Assembly: GCF_020594515.1 (NCBI RefSeq)
Contig: NZ_JAJCTH010000024.1
Location: 1-49,165, forward strand
DNA from: Rhodoferax sp. U2-2l
GTDB taxonomy: Bacteria; Pseudomonadota; Gammaproteobacteria; Burkholderiales; Burkholderiaceae_C
DNA: 49,165 nucleotides
Direction: 5' to 3'
The position numbers and the translations under genes are program-made. Of this stretch, positions 1 through 9,211 are shown piece by piece. How positions within the stretch are numbered: position 1 is the stretch's first letter; every line of letters starts with the position of its first letter. The notes below the pieces were generated by a model that was given only the letters and a program-made list of their open reading frames with translations, was not told the DNA's origin and made no database searches.

Positions 1-84
1 TACCGCCAGCGGGTCTTGCACAACCTCGCCCAGCGTGCCAAGACCATGGGGATGCAACTCGTGGCTACTGAAAATCCCGTTTGA
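1..84 (+). CDS. Transposase C-terminus (partial, left)
   Basis: An open frame enters from the left edge and ends at a TGA at 82-84. It gives 27 residues, including RVLHNLAQRAKTMGMQLV, a basic, helical tail of the kind that ends DDE transposases. The same reading frame is present at the right edge on the other strand. The family cannot be assigned from so short a piece; IS4- or IS1182-like is only an impression. Calling it a transposase rests on the duplication of the segment at both contig ends as much as on the residues. Confidence 0.5.
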   Translation, partial: YRQRVLHNLAQRAKTMGMQLVATENPV

Positions 85-127
85 AAACACCATGCAAATC
101 AATCAGTTGTGTGGTGTTTCTTGAGAG
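1..127 (+). mobile_element. Insertion sequence end, left copy
   Basis: Bases 3-127 are repeated exactly, in inverted orientation, at 49041-49165; identity stops at base 128. The copy holds the last codons of a probable transposase and about 43 bases after its stop codon. The element points into the window, and its boundary at 127/128 lies only a few bases before the permease gene. The IS family was not identified. A contig ending inside a multi-copy IS is the simplest reading. Confidence 0.75.
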
Positions 128-130
128 AGC

Positions 131-988
131 TTGAAAAAAATGGCTGGTTTTCTGGCGACCGGTGGTTTTGCAAGTCGCGGCGACGCGCCGCCGGCGGCCA
201 CCAGTTCGTTCCGCGACATCGGCGAGGGCAATAGCCGCGGCGTCAGCATCGCGACCGTGGTGCTGTTGCTGGCCCTGTGGTTTGGGGTCACCCAGGCCGG
301 CTGGGTCAAGCCCCTGTTTTTGCCGTCGCCCGGGGCGGTATGGCAGCAATTTTTTGACTACCTCAGCGGCCAAGCCAACGATCAACCCCTCTGGCAGCAT
401 GCGTTGGCCAGTCTCTCGCGGGTGTTGCTGGCTTTCCTGCTGGCGTGCCTGACAGCCATCCCGCTGGGCATGGCGATGGGCGTGTCGCCTTGGGTACGTG
501 GTGTGTTCGACCCGCCGCTTGAGTTTTACCGGCCCTTGCCACCGCTGGCCTATTTACCGCTCATCATCATCTGGTTTGGCATTGATGAAACACCCAAGGT
601 GCTGCTGATTTACCTGGGCTGCTTTGCCCCTTTGGCCTTGGCGGCGCGCTCTGGCATGCGCAGCGCCACACCAGAGCAAATCCACGCGGCGTACTCGATG
701 GGGGCCAGCCGCTGGCAAGTGATTCAGCATGTGCTGTTGCCAGCCGCCTTGCCTGAAATATTGGTTGGCATGCGCATTGCCATCGGGTTTGGCTGGACCA
801 CCCTGGTGGCGGCAGAAATGGTGGCGGCTTCCGTCGGGTTGGGGCAAATGGTGCTCAACGCGTCCAACTTCTTGCGCAGCGACATTGTGGTCATGGGCAT
901 TGTGGTGATCGGCCTGCTGGCTTACACCTTTGACACCTTGATGCGCTGGGCCGAACGGCGGCTGGTGCCCTGGAAGGGGCGCAGCTGA
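131..988 (+). CDS. tauC: Taurine/sulfonate ABC transporter permease (TauC-like)
   Basis: Inner-membrane permease of a sulfonate-type ABC importer. The protein matches the TauC/SsuC family along its length: a hydrophobic segment near residues 38-55, the family stretch FYRPLPPLAYLPLIIIWFGI, and the EAA loop contacted by the ATPase at about residues 185-204 (HAAYSMGAS then LLP). Length is 285 residues from a TTG at 131 or 282 from the ATG at 140, normal for the family. No good ribosome site precedes either start, and the IS end lies 4 bases upstream of the TTG, so the original start and promoter may be gone. The ATPase and binding protein (TauA, TauB) are not in the window and would lie beyond the IS. 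Xsc follows 70 bases downstream on the same strand, which supports taurine or a related C2 sulfonate as substrate. Confidence 0.85.
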   Translation: MKKMAGFLATGGFASRGDAPPAATSSFRDIGEGNSRGVSIATVVLLLALWFGVTQAGWVKPLFLPSPGAVWQQFFDYLSGQANDQPLWQHALASLSRVLLAFLLACLTAIPLGMAMGVSPWVRGVFDPPLEFYRPLPPLAYLPLIIIWFGIDETPKVLLIYLGCFAPLALAARSGMRSATPEQIHAAYSMGASRWQVIQHVLLPAALPEILVGMRIAIGFGWTTLVAAEMVAASVGLGQMVLNASNFLRSDIVVMGIVVIGLLAYTFDTLMRWAERRLVPWKGRS

Positions 989-1058
989 CCTGTCCACAGC
1001 GTGCCGTGCCCTGTGTGGGCCCGCGTCGTTTCAACTTTTTCGATACCAAGCATTTTCC

Positions 1059-2876
1059 ATGGCTCCAAACACCCCCATCCCTCGCACCGTGGCCACCGGC
1101 CCGCAAAAAATGACGCCTTCCGAGGCCTTTGTCGAAACCCTGGTGGCCAACGACGTGACCGACATCTTTGGCATCATGGGCTCGGCCTTCATGGACGCCA
1201 TGGACATTTTTGAGCCCGCTGGCATCCACCTGGTGTCGGTGGTGCATGAACAGGGCGCCGCCCATATGGCCGACGGTTACGCCCGTGTCAGTGGCCGCCA
1301 CGGTGTGGTGATTGGCCAGAACGGCCCGGGCATCAGCAACTGCGTCACCGCGATTGCTGCGGCCTACTGGGCACACAGCCCGGTGGTGATCGTCACACCC
1401 GAGACCGGCACCATGGGCATGGGCCTGGGTGGCTTCCAGGAGGCCAACCAGCTGCCGATGTTCCAGGAGTTCACCAAGTACCAAGGTCATGTGAACAACC
1501 CCAGGCGCATCGCCGAGTTCACCGCACGCTGCTTTGACCGCGCCTTGAGTGACCTGGGCCCGACCCAGCTCAACATCCCGCGCGACTACTTTTATGGCGA
1601 AATCACCACCGAGATCCCGCAACCGCAACGCGTGGAACGCGGCGCCGGGGGTGAACAGAGCCTCAACGCCGCCGCCGAACTGCTGGCCAACGCCCATTTC
1701 CCGGTCATCCTGGCTGGCGGTGGGGTGGTGCTGGGCAACGCCGTGGAAGAACTCAAAGCGCTGGCCGAACGCCTGGGTGCGCCGGTGGTCACCGGCTACC
1801 TGCGCAACGACGCCTTCCCGGCCAGCCACCCGCTGTGGGCCGGGCCACTGGGTTACCAGGGCTCCAAGGCCGCGATGAAGCTGATTGCCCAGGCCGACGT
1901 GGTGCTGGCCTTGGGCTCGCGCATGGGGCCGTTTGGCACGCTGCCGCAACACGGGCTGGACTACTGGCCCAAGGACGCCAAGATCATCCAGGTCGAGGCC
2001 GACCACACCAACCTGGGTCTGGTCAAAAAAATCACGGTGGGCATTCACGGCGACGCCCGGGCCACGGCGCGGGCGCTGTTGCAACGTTTGGAAGGAAAAA
2101 CACTTTTAGCCCAGGAGAATTGGGAGCAACGCGCTGCTGTTATTGCCGCAGAGAAGGCCGCCTGGGAAGAGGAACTCAACGCCTGGACTCATGAGCGTGA
2201 CCCGTTCAGCCTGGACATCATGGCCGAGAACGCCAAGGAATCTACCTTCAACGGTGGCCAGTGGTTGCACCCGCGCCAGGTGCTGCGTGAGCTGGAAAAA
2301 GCCATGCCGCCACGCGTGATGGTCTCCACCGACATAGGCAACATCAACTCGGTGGCCAACAGCTACCTGCGTTTTGAGGAGCCGCGCAGCTTCTTCGCGC
2401 CGATGAGTTTTGGCAACTGCGGGTATGCGCTGCCCACCATCATCGGCGCCAAACGCGCGGCGCCGGATCGCCCGGCGGTGGCCTATGCGGGAGATGGTGC
2501 CTGGGGCATGAGCATGTCGGAGATCTTGACCGCCGTGCGCCACGACATTCCGGTCACCGCCGTGGTGTTCCACAACCGGCAATGGGGTGCCGAGAAGAAA
2601 AACCAGGTGGACTTCTACAACCGCCGTTTTGTCGCCGGTGAGTTGGACAACCCGAGTTTTGCCGGCATCGCCATCGCCATGGGTGCCGAAGGGGTGGTGG
2701 TGGACCGGCTCGAAGACGTTGGCCCCGCGCTCAAACGCGCTGTCGACGCGCAGATGAACCAGGGCAAAACCACGGTGATCGAGATTCTGGTGACCCAGGA
2801 GCTGGGTGACCCGTTCCGCCGCGACGCGCTGTCCAAGCCGGTGCGTTTTCTGGAGAAGTACAAGGACTACGTGTGA
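1059..2876 (+). CDS. xsc: Sulfoacetaldehyde acetyltransferase Xsc
   Basis: Thiamine-diphosphate enzyme that converts sulfoacetaldehyde plus phosphate to acetyl phosphate and sulfite, the desulfonating step of taurine and isethionate breakdown. It has the acetolactate-synthase-like fold: N-terminal ThDP-binding domain with the catalytic Glu (HEQGAAHMADGYAR, about residue 64), the family signature GQNGPGISN, and the C-terminal cofactor motif beginning GDGAWG near residues 478-505. At 605 residues it is close to the usual 590-600; the first 17 residues before MTPSEAF are an extension over most relatives, so a start at that internal Met is possible. It follows the tauC-like gene in the same direction. 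Phosphotransacetylase and sulfite dehydrogenase, usual partners, are not in the window. Confidence 0.93.
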   Translation: MAPNTPIPRTVATGPQKMTPSEAFVETLVANDVTDIFGIMGSAFMDAMDIFEPAGIHLVSVVHEQGAAHMADGYARVSGRHGVVIGQNGPGISNCVTAIAAAYWAHSPVVIVTPETGTMGMGLGGFQEANQLPMFQEFTKYQGHVNNPRRIAEFTARCFDRALSDLGPTQLNIPRDYFYGEITTEIPQPQRVERGAGGEQSLNAAAELLANAHFPVILAGGGVVLGNAVEELKALAERLGAPVVTGYLRNDAFPASHPLWAGPLGYQGSKAAMKLIAQADVVLALGSRMGPFGTLPQHGLDYWPKDAKIIQVEADHTNLGLVKKITVGIHGDARATARALLQRLEGKTLLAQENWEQRAAVIAAEKAAWEEELNAWTHERDPFSLDIMAENAKESTFNGGQWLHPRQVLRELEKAMPPRVMVSTDIGNINSVANSYLRFEEPRSFFAPMSFGNCGYALPTIIGAKRAAPDRPAVAYAGDGAWGMSMSEILTAVRHDIPVTAVVFHNRQWGAEKKNQVDFYNRRFVAGELDNPSFAGIAIAMGAEGVVVDRLEDVGPALKRAVDAQMNQGKTTVIEILVTQELGDPFRRDALSKPVRFLEKYKDYV

Positions 2877-2907
2877 GCGTTTGGCGCACCACAGGCGCAA
2901 GGTCTAC

Positions 2908-2957
2908 AAGCTATTTTGGCCTCTAGCCCTCATGAATAGAGGGCTAATAGCTATTTT
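2908..2957. repeat. REP-like palindrome between xsc and the GMC gene
   Basis: An 8-bp perfect stem (TAGCCCTC at 2924-2931, GAGGGCTA at 2939-2946, 7-base loop) is flanked by AAGCTATTTT on the left and AATAGCTATTTT on the right. Intergenic elements with AATAGCTA arms around a palindrome are, from memory, widespread in Comamonadaceae genomes. It may also act as a weak terminator for xsc, though no classical T-run follows directly. Confidence 0.55.
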
Positions 2958-3005
2958 AAATATAGCGCCATGACGCCACTTGCCAACGCCTTCGTTTGAT
3001 TCACC

Positions 3006-4616
3006 ATGCCCCCAGAATTTGACTGCATCATCGTGGGTGCAGGCTCCAGCGGCTGTGTGCTGGCGGGCCGCTTGAGTGAAGACCCGGCCACACGGGTGCT
3101 GCTGCTCGAAGCCGGGCCACCCGACCACTCTCTGTGGTTACACCTGCCCATCGGTTACGGCAAAACCATGTGGAGCGCCACCTACAACTGGCGTTTTGAA
3201 ACGACACCCGAGCCCACCATGGCCGGGCGGCGCATCTACTGGCCCCGTGGCAAAACCCTGGGTGGTTGCAGCGCCATCAATGGCCTGATCTACATCCGTG
3301 GCCAGCGGCAGGACTACGACCACTGGGCCAGCCTGGGCAACACCGGCTGGAGCTATGCCGATGTGTTGCCCTACTTCAAACGCTCCGAGGGCAACCAGCG
3401 CGGCGCCTCTGAGTACCACGGCGCCAGCGGGCCACTCAAAGTGAGCGATATCGGCACCACCCACCCGCTGATCGAGGCCTTCATCCAGGGTGCCGCTGAA
3501 CTTGGTGTGCCCCGCAATAACGACTTCAACGGCGCAGAGCAGACCGGCGCGGGCTACTACCAGCTCAACACCTTCAAGGGCTGGCGCTGCAGCAGCGCCA
3601 CCGCGTTCCTAAAGCCCGCACGGCGACGCCGCAACCTCAGCATCCAGACCAATGCCAACGGTACCGGGCTGATCTTCGACGGCAAACGCACCGTGGGTGT
3701 GCGCTACCGCCAGGACGGTGTGATCAAAGAGGCACGATGCACAACCGAGGTGCTGCTGGCCGCCGGTGCGGTGCAGTCACCGCAGCTTCTGCAGCTCTCA
3801 GGCATCGGCCCCAAAGCCTTGCTGGCACAACACGGCATCCCGCTGATCCACGATGCGCCCGAAGCCGGCAGCAACCTGCAGGACCATCTGCAGATTCGCC
3901 TGGGTTTTGAATGCAGCCAGCCGATCACCACCAACGACCAGCTCAACGCGTGGCTGGGCAAGCTCAAGATCGGCCTGCAATGGTTGTTGCAGCGTAGCGG
4001 CCCGTTGGCAGTGGGCATCAACCAGGGCGGCTGTTTCATGCGAGCCCTGCCCGACGAATCGCCGACGCCTGACATCCAGTTCCATGTGGCCACGTTATCG
4101 GCTGACATGGCGGGTGGGCAGGTGCACCCGTATTCGGGCTTCACGCTGTCGGTGTGCCAGTTGCGCCCCGAGTCGCGCGGCCAGATCCGCATCCGCAGCG
4201 CCGACCCGCTGGAGGCACCGGAGATTTCGCCCAACTACCTGAGCACCGAGCTGGACCAACGCACCGTGGTGGCTGCGGTCAAGGCCGCGCGCGCTGTCGC
4301 CGCCAGCAACGCCCTGAGCCCCTTGGTGCGCCGTGAGGTCAAACCCGGCCCCGAGGTCAACACCGATGCCGAGATTCTGGCCTTTTGCCGCCAGCACGGC
4401 GCCACCATCTTCCACCCGGCGGGAACCTGCCGCATGGGGGTGGATGCCACGGCGGTGGTCGACCCCCAGTTGCGGGTCAACGGCGTCCAGGGCCTGCGCG
4501 TGGTGGACTGCTCGGTGATGCCCACCCTGGTGTCGGGCAACACCCATGCTGCAGCCGTGATGCTGGCCGAGAAGGCGGTGGACATGATTCGCACAGACCA
4601 CCGGTCAGGACGCTGA
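3006..4616 (+). CDS. GMC-family flavoprotein dehydrogenase
   Basis: FAD-dependent alcohol dehydrogenase or oxidase of the glucose-methanol-choline family, annotated in most genomes as choline-dehydrogenase-like. Visible features are the N-terminal dinucleotide fold VGAGSSG (residues 10-16), the first GMC signature around GKTLGGCSAINGLIYIRG, and the C-terminal catalytic histidines in FHPAGTCRMG (His470) and GNTHAA (His514). Length 536 is typical. It lies 129 bases after xsc on the same strand. Isethionate dehydrogenase (IseJ), which makes sulfoacetaldehyde for Xsc in Cupriavidus, is a membrane-associated member of this family, so that role is attractive here but is inference. Choline or another primary alcohol remains possible. 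Confidence 0.85.
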   Translation: MPPEFDCIIVGAGSSGCVLAGRLSEDPATRVLLLEAGPPDHSLWLHLPIGYGKTMWSATYNWRFETTPEPTMAGRRIYWPRGKTLGGCSAINGLIYIRGQRQDYDHWASLGNTGWSYADVLPYFKRSEGNQRGASEYHGASGPLKVSDIGTTHPLIEAFIQGAAELGVPRNNDFNGAEQTGAGYYQLNTFKGWRCSSATAFLKPARRRRNLSIQTNANGTGLIFDGKRTVGVRYRQDGVIKEARCTTEVLLAAGAVQSPQLLQLSGIGPKALLAQHGIPLIHDAPEAGSNLQDHLQIRLGFECSQPITTNDQLNAWLGKLKIGLQWLLQRSGPLAVGINQGGCFMRALPDESPTPDIQFHVATLSADMAGGQVHPYSGFTLSVCQLRPESRGQIRIRSADPLEAPEISPNYLSTELDQRTVVAAVKAARAVAASNALSPLVRREVKPGPEVNTDAEILAFCRQHGATIFHPAGTCRMGVDATAVVDPQLRVNGVQGLRVVDCSVMPTLVSGNTHAAAVMLAEKAVDMIRTDHRSGR

Positions 4617-4842
4617 ACCCCTGGGAAACGCGCCAGCAGGCCTTGCTACAGTCCGGCCTGATGTTTTGTCTGGCTTGATCCCGATGTCCGTTCCCGAAAC
4701 CGTTGTCTGGCTGGAAGCCGTTTTCCAGGCATAAGCTCATGCGCAAATCATCGACGCCTGTGCTTGCGTGATTTTCTTCGTTGTGGCGGGTTGCTTCGGT
4801 CTCTAGCATGGGGCATCCATTGACTCACGCAGGGACCCCACG

Positions 4843-6177
4843 ATGACCTTTTTGACCAGCAATCAGGTTCACCAATCAGAACAATGGCACCGGAACCACG
4901 CGCTCACGCGTGTGCATGTCCATAGTGCAGCGACATGTCTCGGTGATGTGATGCGGTACGACCGCGCCAGTGCCGACAACGCGATGGCAGAACCGCCACC
5001 AGCGGTCCCGTCTGAGCCGGTGAGCGGATCGGCTCGGCGCAGGCTCTGGGACATGGGGCACAGCGCCGCCTGCCCGATCACCGGTGTCTGCCTGGTATTG
5101 GCCGACCTGCAAAAACTGGCGCGCAAGTCAGGGCTACCTGTCGATGGCTGCTCAGACTACGAGGTGCACAGCCAGGTGCTTCAGGCTTGCCACAGCCGCT
5201 CGGCGCTGGCCGAGCAACTTCAGCGCGAACTTGACCGGCGTTATGCCCGGCAGATCCAGCAATTACAACGTATCAAGACCACCGACGCCCTGGCCCAAAA
5301 CTGGGCACAAACCAGCCTGAACGGTGATTGGGCCGGTGATTTCTGGGCGGTGCTGACCCACCCACGCTGCACCGCCGAACTGGAGAACCAGGTGCTGGGC
5401 CAGGTGCACATGTGGCAACACCAGACCGGGCTGGCAGCGCGCGCCGATGCCTCCCGACTCAAAGAGGTGCTGGCCGAGAACCAGCGGTTGACCCTGGAGC
5501 TTGCAGCGGCCCAACAACGCTTGCAAACCCAGGCGACGGAACAGGCCGCAGCGCAGCAGGCCTGGCGGGCTCAATACGCCGACCTACGCGCCAAGCTGAT
5601 CCGCACCGAGGCCGAGCGGGATCTGGCGCGCACCCAGGGTGTGACCGCCCCAGCCACCGATGCCGCAGCCCGCTTGCGTCAGCGTCAGATCGCGGGCCAA
5701 CAGCGGCTGGCCGATCACAACGAAAAGCTGCTGATGCGCAAGTTGCGCCGGGAGGCAGAACTCAATACCAACACCCCCAGCCCGCACAAACCAGGCCGCT
5801 CCCAGGGCACAGCGGATGCGGGGCAGGACAGCGCTGCGCCCTTGTTGGTGGACCTGACCGACCGCGCCGTGTTGTGTGTCGGTGGCCGCACCCAGGGCAT
5901 TCCCATCTACCGGCAGGTGATCGAGCACCGGGGCGCCAGGTTCATGCACCACGACGGCGGTGAAGAGGACAAGGCCAGCCGCCTGAACAACCAGTTGCAG
6001 GCGGCCGATGTGGTGATTTGCCAGGTGGCGTGTGTCAGCCATGGCGCCTACTGGCGCGTCAAGGAGCATTGCAAACGCACTGGCAAACCTTGCCTGTTTG
6101 TCGAAATGCCGAGCCGCTCGGCGCTGGAGCGAGCCTTGGGGCAGTTGGCGTCAGGCACCAGCAGCAGCCTGGTCTGA
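4843..6177 (+). CDS. DUF2325 domain-containing protein
   Basis: Cytoplasmic protein of 444 residues with no signal peptide. The middle (about residues 200-320) is a long Ala/Gln/Arg/Glu-rich coiled coil, and the C-terminal 100 residues form a DUF2325 domain: VLCVGGR near residue 345, then HRGARFMHHDGGEED and a hydrophobic strand ending in ICQVACVSH, with conserved Cys and His residues that could bind metal. The N-terminal 120 residues are less ordered. An AGGGA motif lies 11 bases before the ATG. Function is unknown across the family. It sits alone between the sulfonate genes and the convergent ccoG. Confidence 0.8.
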   Translation: MTFLTSNQVHQSEQWHRNHALTRVHVHSAATCLGDVMRYDRASADNAMAEPPPAVPSEPVSGSARRRLWDMGHSAACPITGVCLVLADLQKLARKSGLPVDGCSDYEVHSQVLQACHSRSALAEQLQRELDRRYARQIQQLQRIKTTDALAQNWAQTSLNGDWAGDFWAVLTHPRCTAELENQVLGQVHMWQHQTGLAARADASRLKEVLAENQRLTLELAAAQQRLQTQATEQAAAQQAWRAQYADLRAKLIRTEAERDLARTQGVTAPATDAAARLRQRQIAGQQRLADHNEKLLMRKLRREAELNTNTPSPHKPGRSQGTADAGQDSAAPLLVDLTDRAVLCVGGRTQGIPIYRQVIEHRGARFMHHDGGEEDKASRLNNQLQAADVVICQVACVSHGAYWRVKEHCKRTGKPCLFVEMPSRSALERALGQLASGTSSSLV

Positions 6178-6198
6178 GCCGGGTTGGCTGGTCTAAGC

Positions 6199-6221
6199 GT
6201 GCCGCAGCCTCACTGCGGCAC
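6199..6221. terminator. Hairpin at the 3' ends of the DUF2325 gene and ccoG
   Basis: GTGCCGCA (6199-6206) pairs perfectly with TGCGGCAC (6214-6221) across a 7-base loop. It lies between two convergent genes and overlaps the ccoG stop codon (6210-6212). No T-run follows on either strand, so it may be an RNA-stabilising hairpin rather than an intrinsic terminator. Confidence 0.4.
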
Positions 6222-7652
6222 ATGAAAGGTGGTTTTCTCACGCACCCGGGCCTGCTCTTCATCTGACCCAAGCTGCGTGACCTCCAGCTGGATCGGCAAG
6301 GTCTGCCCGGCCAGGCTGCTGGCGTCGGTGAACGGCAGGCGCACACGCAGGGGCACGGTGCGGGCCTCGACCGGACCCAATGCCAGTTCCAGCGGTTCGC
6401 CAAGGGACAAACCGGCGTGACCCAGTACCGCCACCCGGTAGCGCTGAACTTCTTCGGTGGCGTTCATGACATGCACGCGATAGACGTTTTCCACCGCGCC
6501 ATCGTTCACCACCCGGGCCATCACACCGCGGTCACGCACCACATCCACCCGCATCGGGCTGCGCAGGGCGACACTGCTCACAAAGGCCAGCACCGCTGCC
6601 AACAGCACAGCCGCGTAAATCAGCACCCGTTGGCGCAACACCCGCTTGCGCAGGGTCGGCTGGTCCCAGCCGTTGGACAGGCCATTCTGGGTCGAATAAC
6701 GGATCAGACCCTTGGGGTAATTCATCTGGTCCATGACCGTGTCGCACACGTCAATACAGGCGGCACAGCCAATGCAGTTGCTTTGCAAACCGTCGCGGAT
6801 GTCAATGCCGGTCGGGCAGACCTGCACACACAGGGTGCAGTCGACGCAGTCGCCCAGGCCCAGCGCCTTGGGGTCGGCACTGCGCGAGCGTGCGCCGCGT
6901 GACTCGCCACGGGCGGTGTCGTAACCAATGACCAAGGTGTCGCGGTCCATCATCGCGCCCTGAAAGCGGGCGTAGGGGCAGGCGTGTTTGCACATCTGCT
7001 CACGCAGATAACCCGCATTGACATAGGTGGCCAGGCCATAAAAACCGACCCAGAACAGCTGCCACGGGGTCCAGGCCAAGGCCAGGGCTGCCGCGCCCAG
7101 GGACTGGATCGGGGTGAAGTAGCCGACAAAGGTGAAACCAGTCCACAGGCTGATCAACAGCCAGGCCGCCTGTTTGCCGCCCTTGCGTGCCAGCTTTTCA
7201 GCTGTCCAGGGCATGGCATCGAGCCGTTTGCGGGCGTGGTGGCTGCCTTCCAGGCGCTGCTCCACCCACAGGAAAATCTCGGTATAGACCGTCTGTGGGC
7301 AGGCAAAACCACACCAGATGCGCCCAGCTACCGCCGTCACAAAAAACAGCAGCAAGGCGGCCAGCATCAACAACACCGCTAGGTAAATCAGGTCTTGCGG
7401 GTACAACGCCAGGCCAAACAAGTAAAAGCGCTGCTGCCCCAGGTCAAACAACACCGCCTGACGGTTGTTCCAGGACAACCAGGGCAGGCCGTAAAACACC
7501 AGCTGGGTCAGCCACACCGCCGCCCAGCGCCAGGCGGCAAACCGGCCGGTGACGGCACGTACATAAATCTTGTTTTTGGCATCCATCACAAACAGGCCAC
7601 CGTCGGTGGCGCTGTCAGCAATGGGCAGGATGGGAATGGTCTTTCGTGACAT
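6210..7652 (-). CDS. ccoG: Cytochrome c oxidase accessory protein CcoG
   Basis: Membrane iron-sulfur protein (FixG/RdxA family) needed for cbb3 oxidase maturation, thought to reduce copper during CuB insertion. Order of parts: short cytoplasmic N-terminus; membrane segments near residues 40-60, 85-110, 160-180 and 200-220 with the CGFACPQTVY motif; two 4Fe-4S motifs, CVDCTLCVQVCP (about 268) and CIGCAACIDVCD (about 290); a further membrane segment at about 340-365; and a periplasmic Ig-like C-terminal domain. Length 480 is normal. It is orphaned from any ccoNOPQ operon. Its start faces the MocR-type gene, so the two share a promoter region of about 75 bases. Confidence 0.93.
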   Translation of the reverse strand: MSRKTIPILPIADSATDGGLFVMDAKNKIYVRAVTGRFAAWRWAAVWLTQLVFYGLPWLSWNNRQAVLFDLGQQRFYLFGLALYPQDLIYLAVLLMLAALLLFFVTAVAGRIWCGFACPQTVYTEIFLWVEQRLEGSHHARKRLDAMPWTAEKLARKGGKQAAWLLISLWTGFTFVGYFTPIQSLGAAALALAWTPWQLFWVGFYGLATYVNAGYLREQMCKHACPYARFQGAMMDRDTLVIGYDTARGESRGARSRSADPKALGLGDCVDCTLCVQVCPTGIDIRDGLQSNCIGCAACIDVCDTVMDQMNYPKGLIRYSTQNGLSNGWDQPTLRKRVLRQRVLIYAAVLLAAVLAFVSSVALRSPMRVDVVRDRGVMARVVNDGAVENVYRVHVMNATEEVQRYRVAVLGHAGLSLGEPLELALGPVEARTVPLRVRLPFTDASSLAGQTLPIQLEVTQLGSDEEQARVREKTTFHVPQ

Positions 7653-7726
7653 ACATCAAGGATGCCGCAGGCGCATCTGAAATGGTAGATTCAGTTTCTG
7701 AGAAAAAAACCATATCAGTTGAGTCC

Positions 7727-9211
7727 ATGAAACGTTACGAACACTATGCGCAGGACATCGCCCGGCTGATCAAGGCCCAGACCTTGCGCCCTGGTGACCG
7801 GCTGCCGTCGGTGCGCCAGGCCAGCACCAGCCGCCAGATCAGCCCGACCACGGTGTTTGCCGCCTATTACCTGCTGGAAGCGCAGGGCTTGATCGAGGCG
7901 CGCGCGCGTTCTGGCTACTACGTCAAGACACAAGCCCAGCCGCTGCAGGCCGAGCCAAGCACCGCGCCGCCCGGCGCAGACGCCACCCCGGTCAACATCA
8001 GTGATCTGGTGTTTGAGGTGCTGGAGTCCACCCGCCAGCCCGACGTGGTGCCGCTGGGTTCGGCCTTTCCGAGCCCGGCGTTGTTCCCGCTCGACAAACT
8101 GGCGCGTTGCCTGACACCCGCGATGCGGCAACTGGCGCCCGAACGTCTGGTGGAAGACCTGACCCAGGGCCACGAGCGCCTGCGCCGATGGATCAGCCTG
8201 CGGTATGCCAGCAACGGCACCAAGCTTGCCATGGACGAGGTGGTCATTACCAACGGTGCAATGGAAGCCCTGAACCTGTGCCTGCAAGCGGTCACCCAGC
8301 CCGGTGATTTGGTGGCGGTGGAGGCGCCCACGTTTTATTCGGCGCTGCAGGCGCTGGAGCGGCTCAAGTTGCGCGCGGTCGAGGTGGCGACCCACCCGCG
8401 TGACGGCATCGACCTGGCCTCGCTGGCGGCGGTGTTGCAGGCTCACCCGGTGAAAGCCTGTTGGTTCATGCCAAACTTCCAGAACCCATTGGGCAGCCTG
8501 ATGCCCGAGGCACGCAAACAGGCCATGGTCAAGCTGCTGGCCGCACATCAGGTGCCGATGATCGAAGACGACGTTTACGGTGAGTTGTACTTTGGCCTGA
8601 ACCGCCCGGCGCCCGCCAAGGCCTATGACCAGCACGGTTTGGTGCTGCACTGCAGTTCATTCTCCAAAAACCTGGCACCTGGTTACCGGGTGGGCTGGGT
8701 TGCAGCAGGCCGGTTTGCCCGGCAGGTGCAGCGTCTCAAGCTGATGACCACGTTGTCCAGCGCGATTCCGTCGCAGCTGGCGATCACAGACTACCTGCAA
8801 GGTGGCCAGTTTGAGCGCCACTTGCGCCAGTTGCGGCTCAGTCTGGCCCAACAACAGGAGGTCGCCCTGAAGGTGATTGCCGCGCACTTTCCGGCGGGCA
8901 CCCGCGTCACCCGGCCACAAGGCGGCTATTTCCTGTGGCTGGAATTGCCCGCGCAGGTGGATACGCTGGTATTACAACGCCGGGCACTGGCGTCACACAT
9001 CAGCATCGCGCCCGGCCACCTGTTTTCAGCTGACCGGCGTTTTTGCCACTGCCTGCGCCTGAACTACGGCCAGCTTGCGAACGCCCGGTTTGAAGACGCG
9101 CTCCAACGTGTCGGGCAGGTCGCCTGTGAGCTGTCAGCGCTCGTCCCGGTAGTGGTACCACCGGTAGAGGATGCGCTGCCCGAGACGACGAAACGGCGCC
9201 AACGCGGGTGA
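7727..9211 (+). CDS. MocR-type GntR/aminotransferase transcriptional regulator
   Basis: Regulator with an N-terminal GntR winged helix-turn-helix (residues 1-70; GDRLPSVRQAS and SPTTVFAAYYLLEAQGLIEA) fused to a class-I aminotransferase-like domain that binds PLP through the Lys in SSFSKNLAPGYRVGW (about residue 314). Such proteins sense amino compounds or PLP and usually control a neighbouring gene. The ATG at 7727 fits the family N-terminus (MKRYEHYAQ, YdcR-like); an upstream ATG at 7682 would add 15 residues. It is divergent from ccoG, and its 3' end overlaps the convergent oxidoreductase gene by 78 bases. TauR of taurine metabolism is a MocR protein, so a link to the nearby xsc genes is plausible but not shown by the sequence. 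Confidence 0.88.
   Translation: MKRYEHYAQDIARLIKAQTLRPGDRLPSVRQASTSRQISPTTVFAAYYLLEAQGLIEARARSGYYVKTQAQPLQAEPSTAPPGADATPVNISDLVFEVLESTRQPDVVPLGSAFPSPALFPLDKLARCLTPAMRQLAPERLVEDLTQGHERLRRWISLRYASNGTKLAMDEVVITNGAMEALNLCLQAVTQPGDLVAVEAPTFYSALQALERLKLRAVEVATHPRDGIDLASLAAVLQAHPVKACWFMPNFQNPLGSLMPEARKQAMVKLLAAHQVPMIEDDVYGELYFGLNRPAPAKAYDQHGLVLHCSSFSKNLAPGYRVGWVAAGRFARQVQRLKLMTTLSSAIPSQLAITDYLQGGQFERHLRQLRLSLAQQQEVALKVIAAHFPAGTRVTRPQGGYFLWLELPAQVDTLVLQRRALASHISIAPGHLFSADRRFCHCLRLNYGQLANARFEDALQRVGQVACELSALVPVVVPPVEDALPETTKRRQRG

Noticed and set aside
891..2084. 397-codon frame antisense to xsc
   Set aside because: GC-rich third-position shadow of a well-supported gene; no family likeness, His/Gly-rich composition typical of antisense frames.
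7727..9211. Naming the MocR protein TauR
   Set aside because: TauR is a MocR protein, but this one looks more like the general YdcR group and is divergent from ccoG, so only the family was named.
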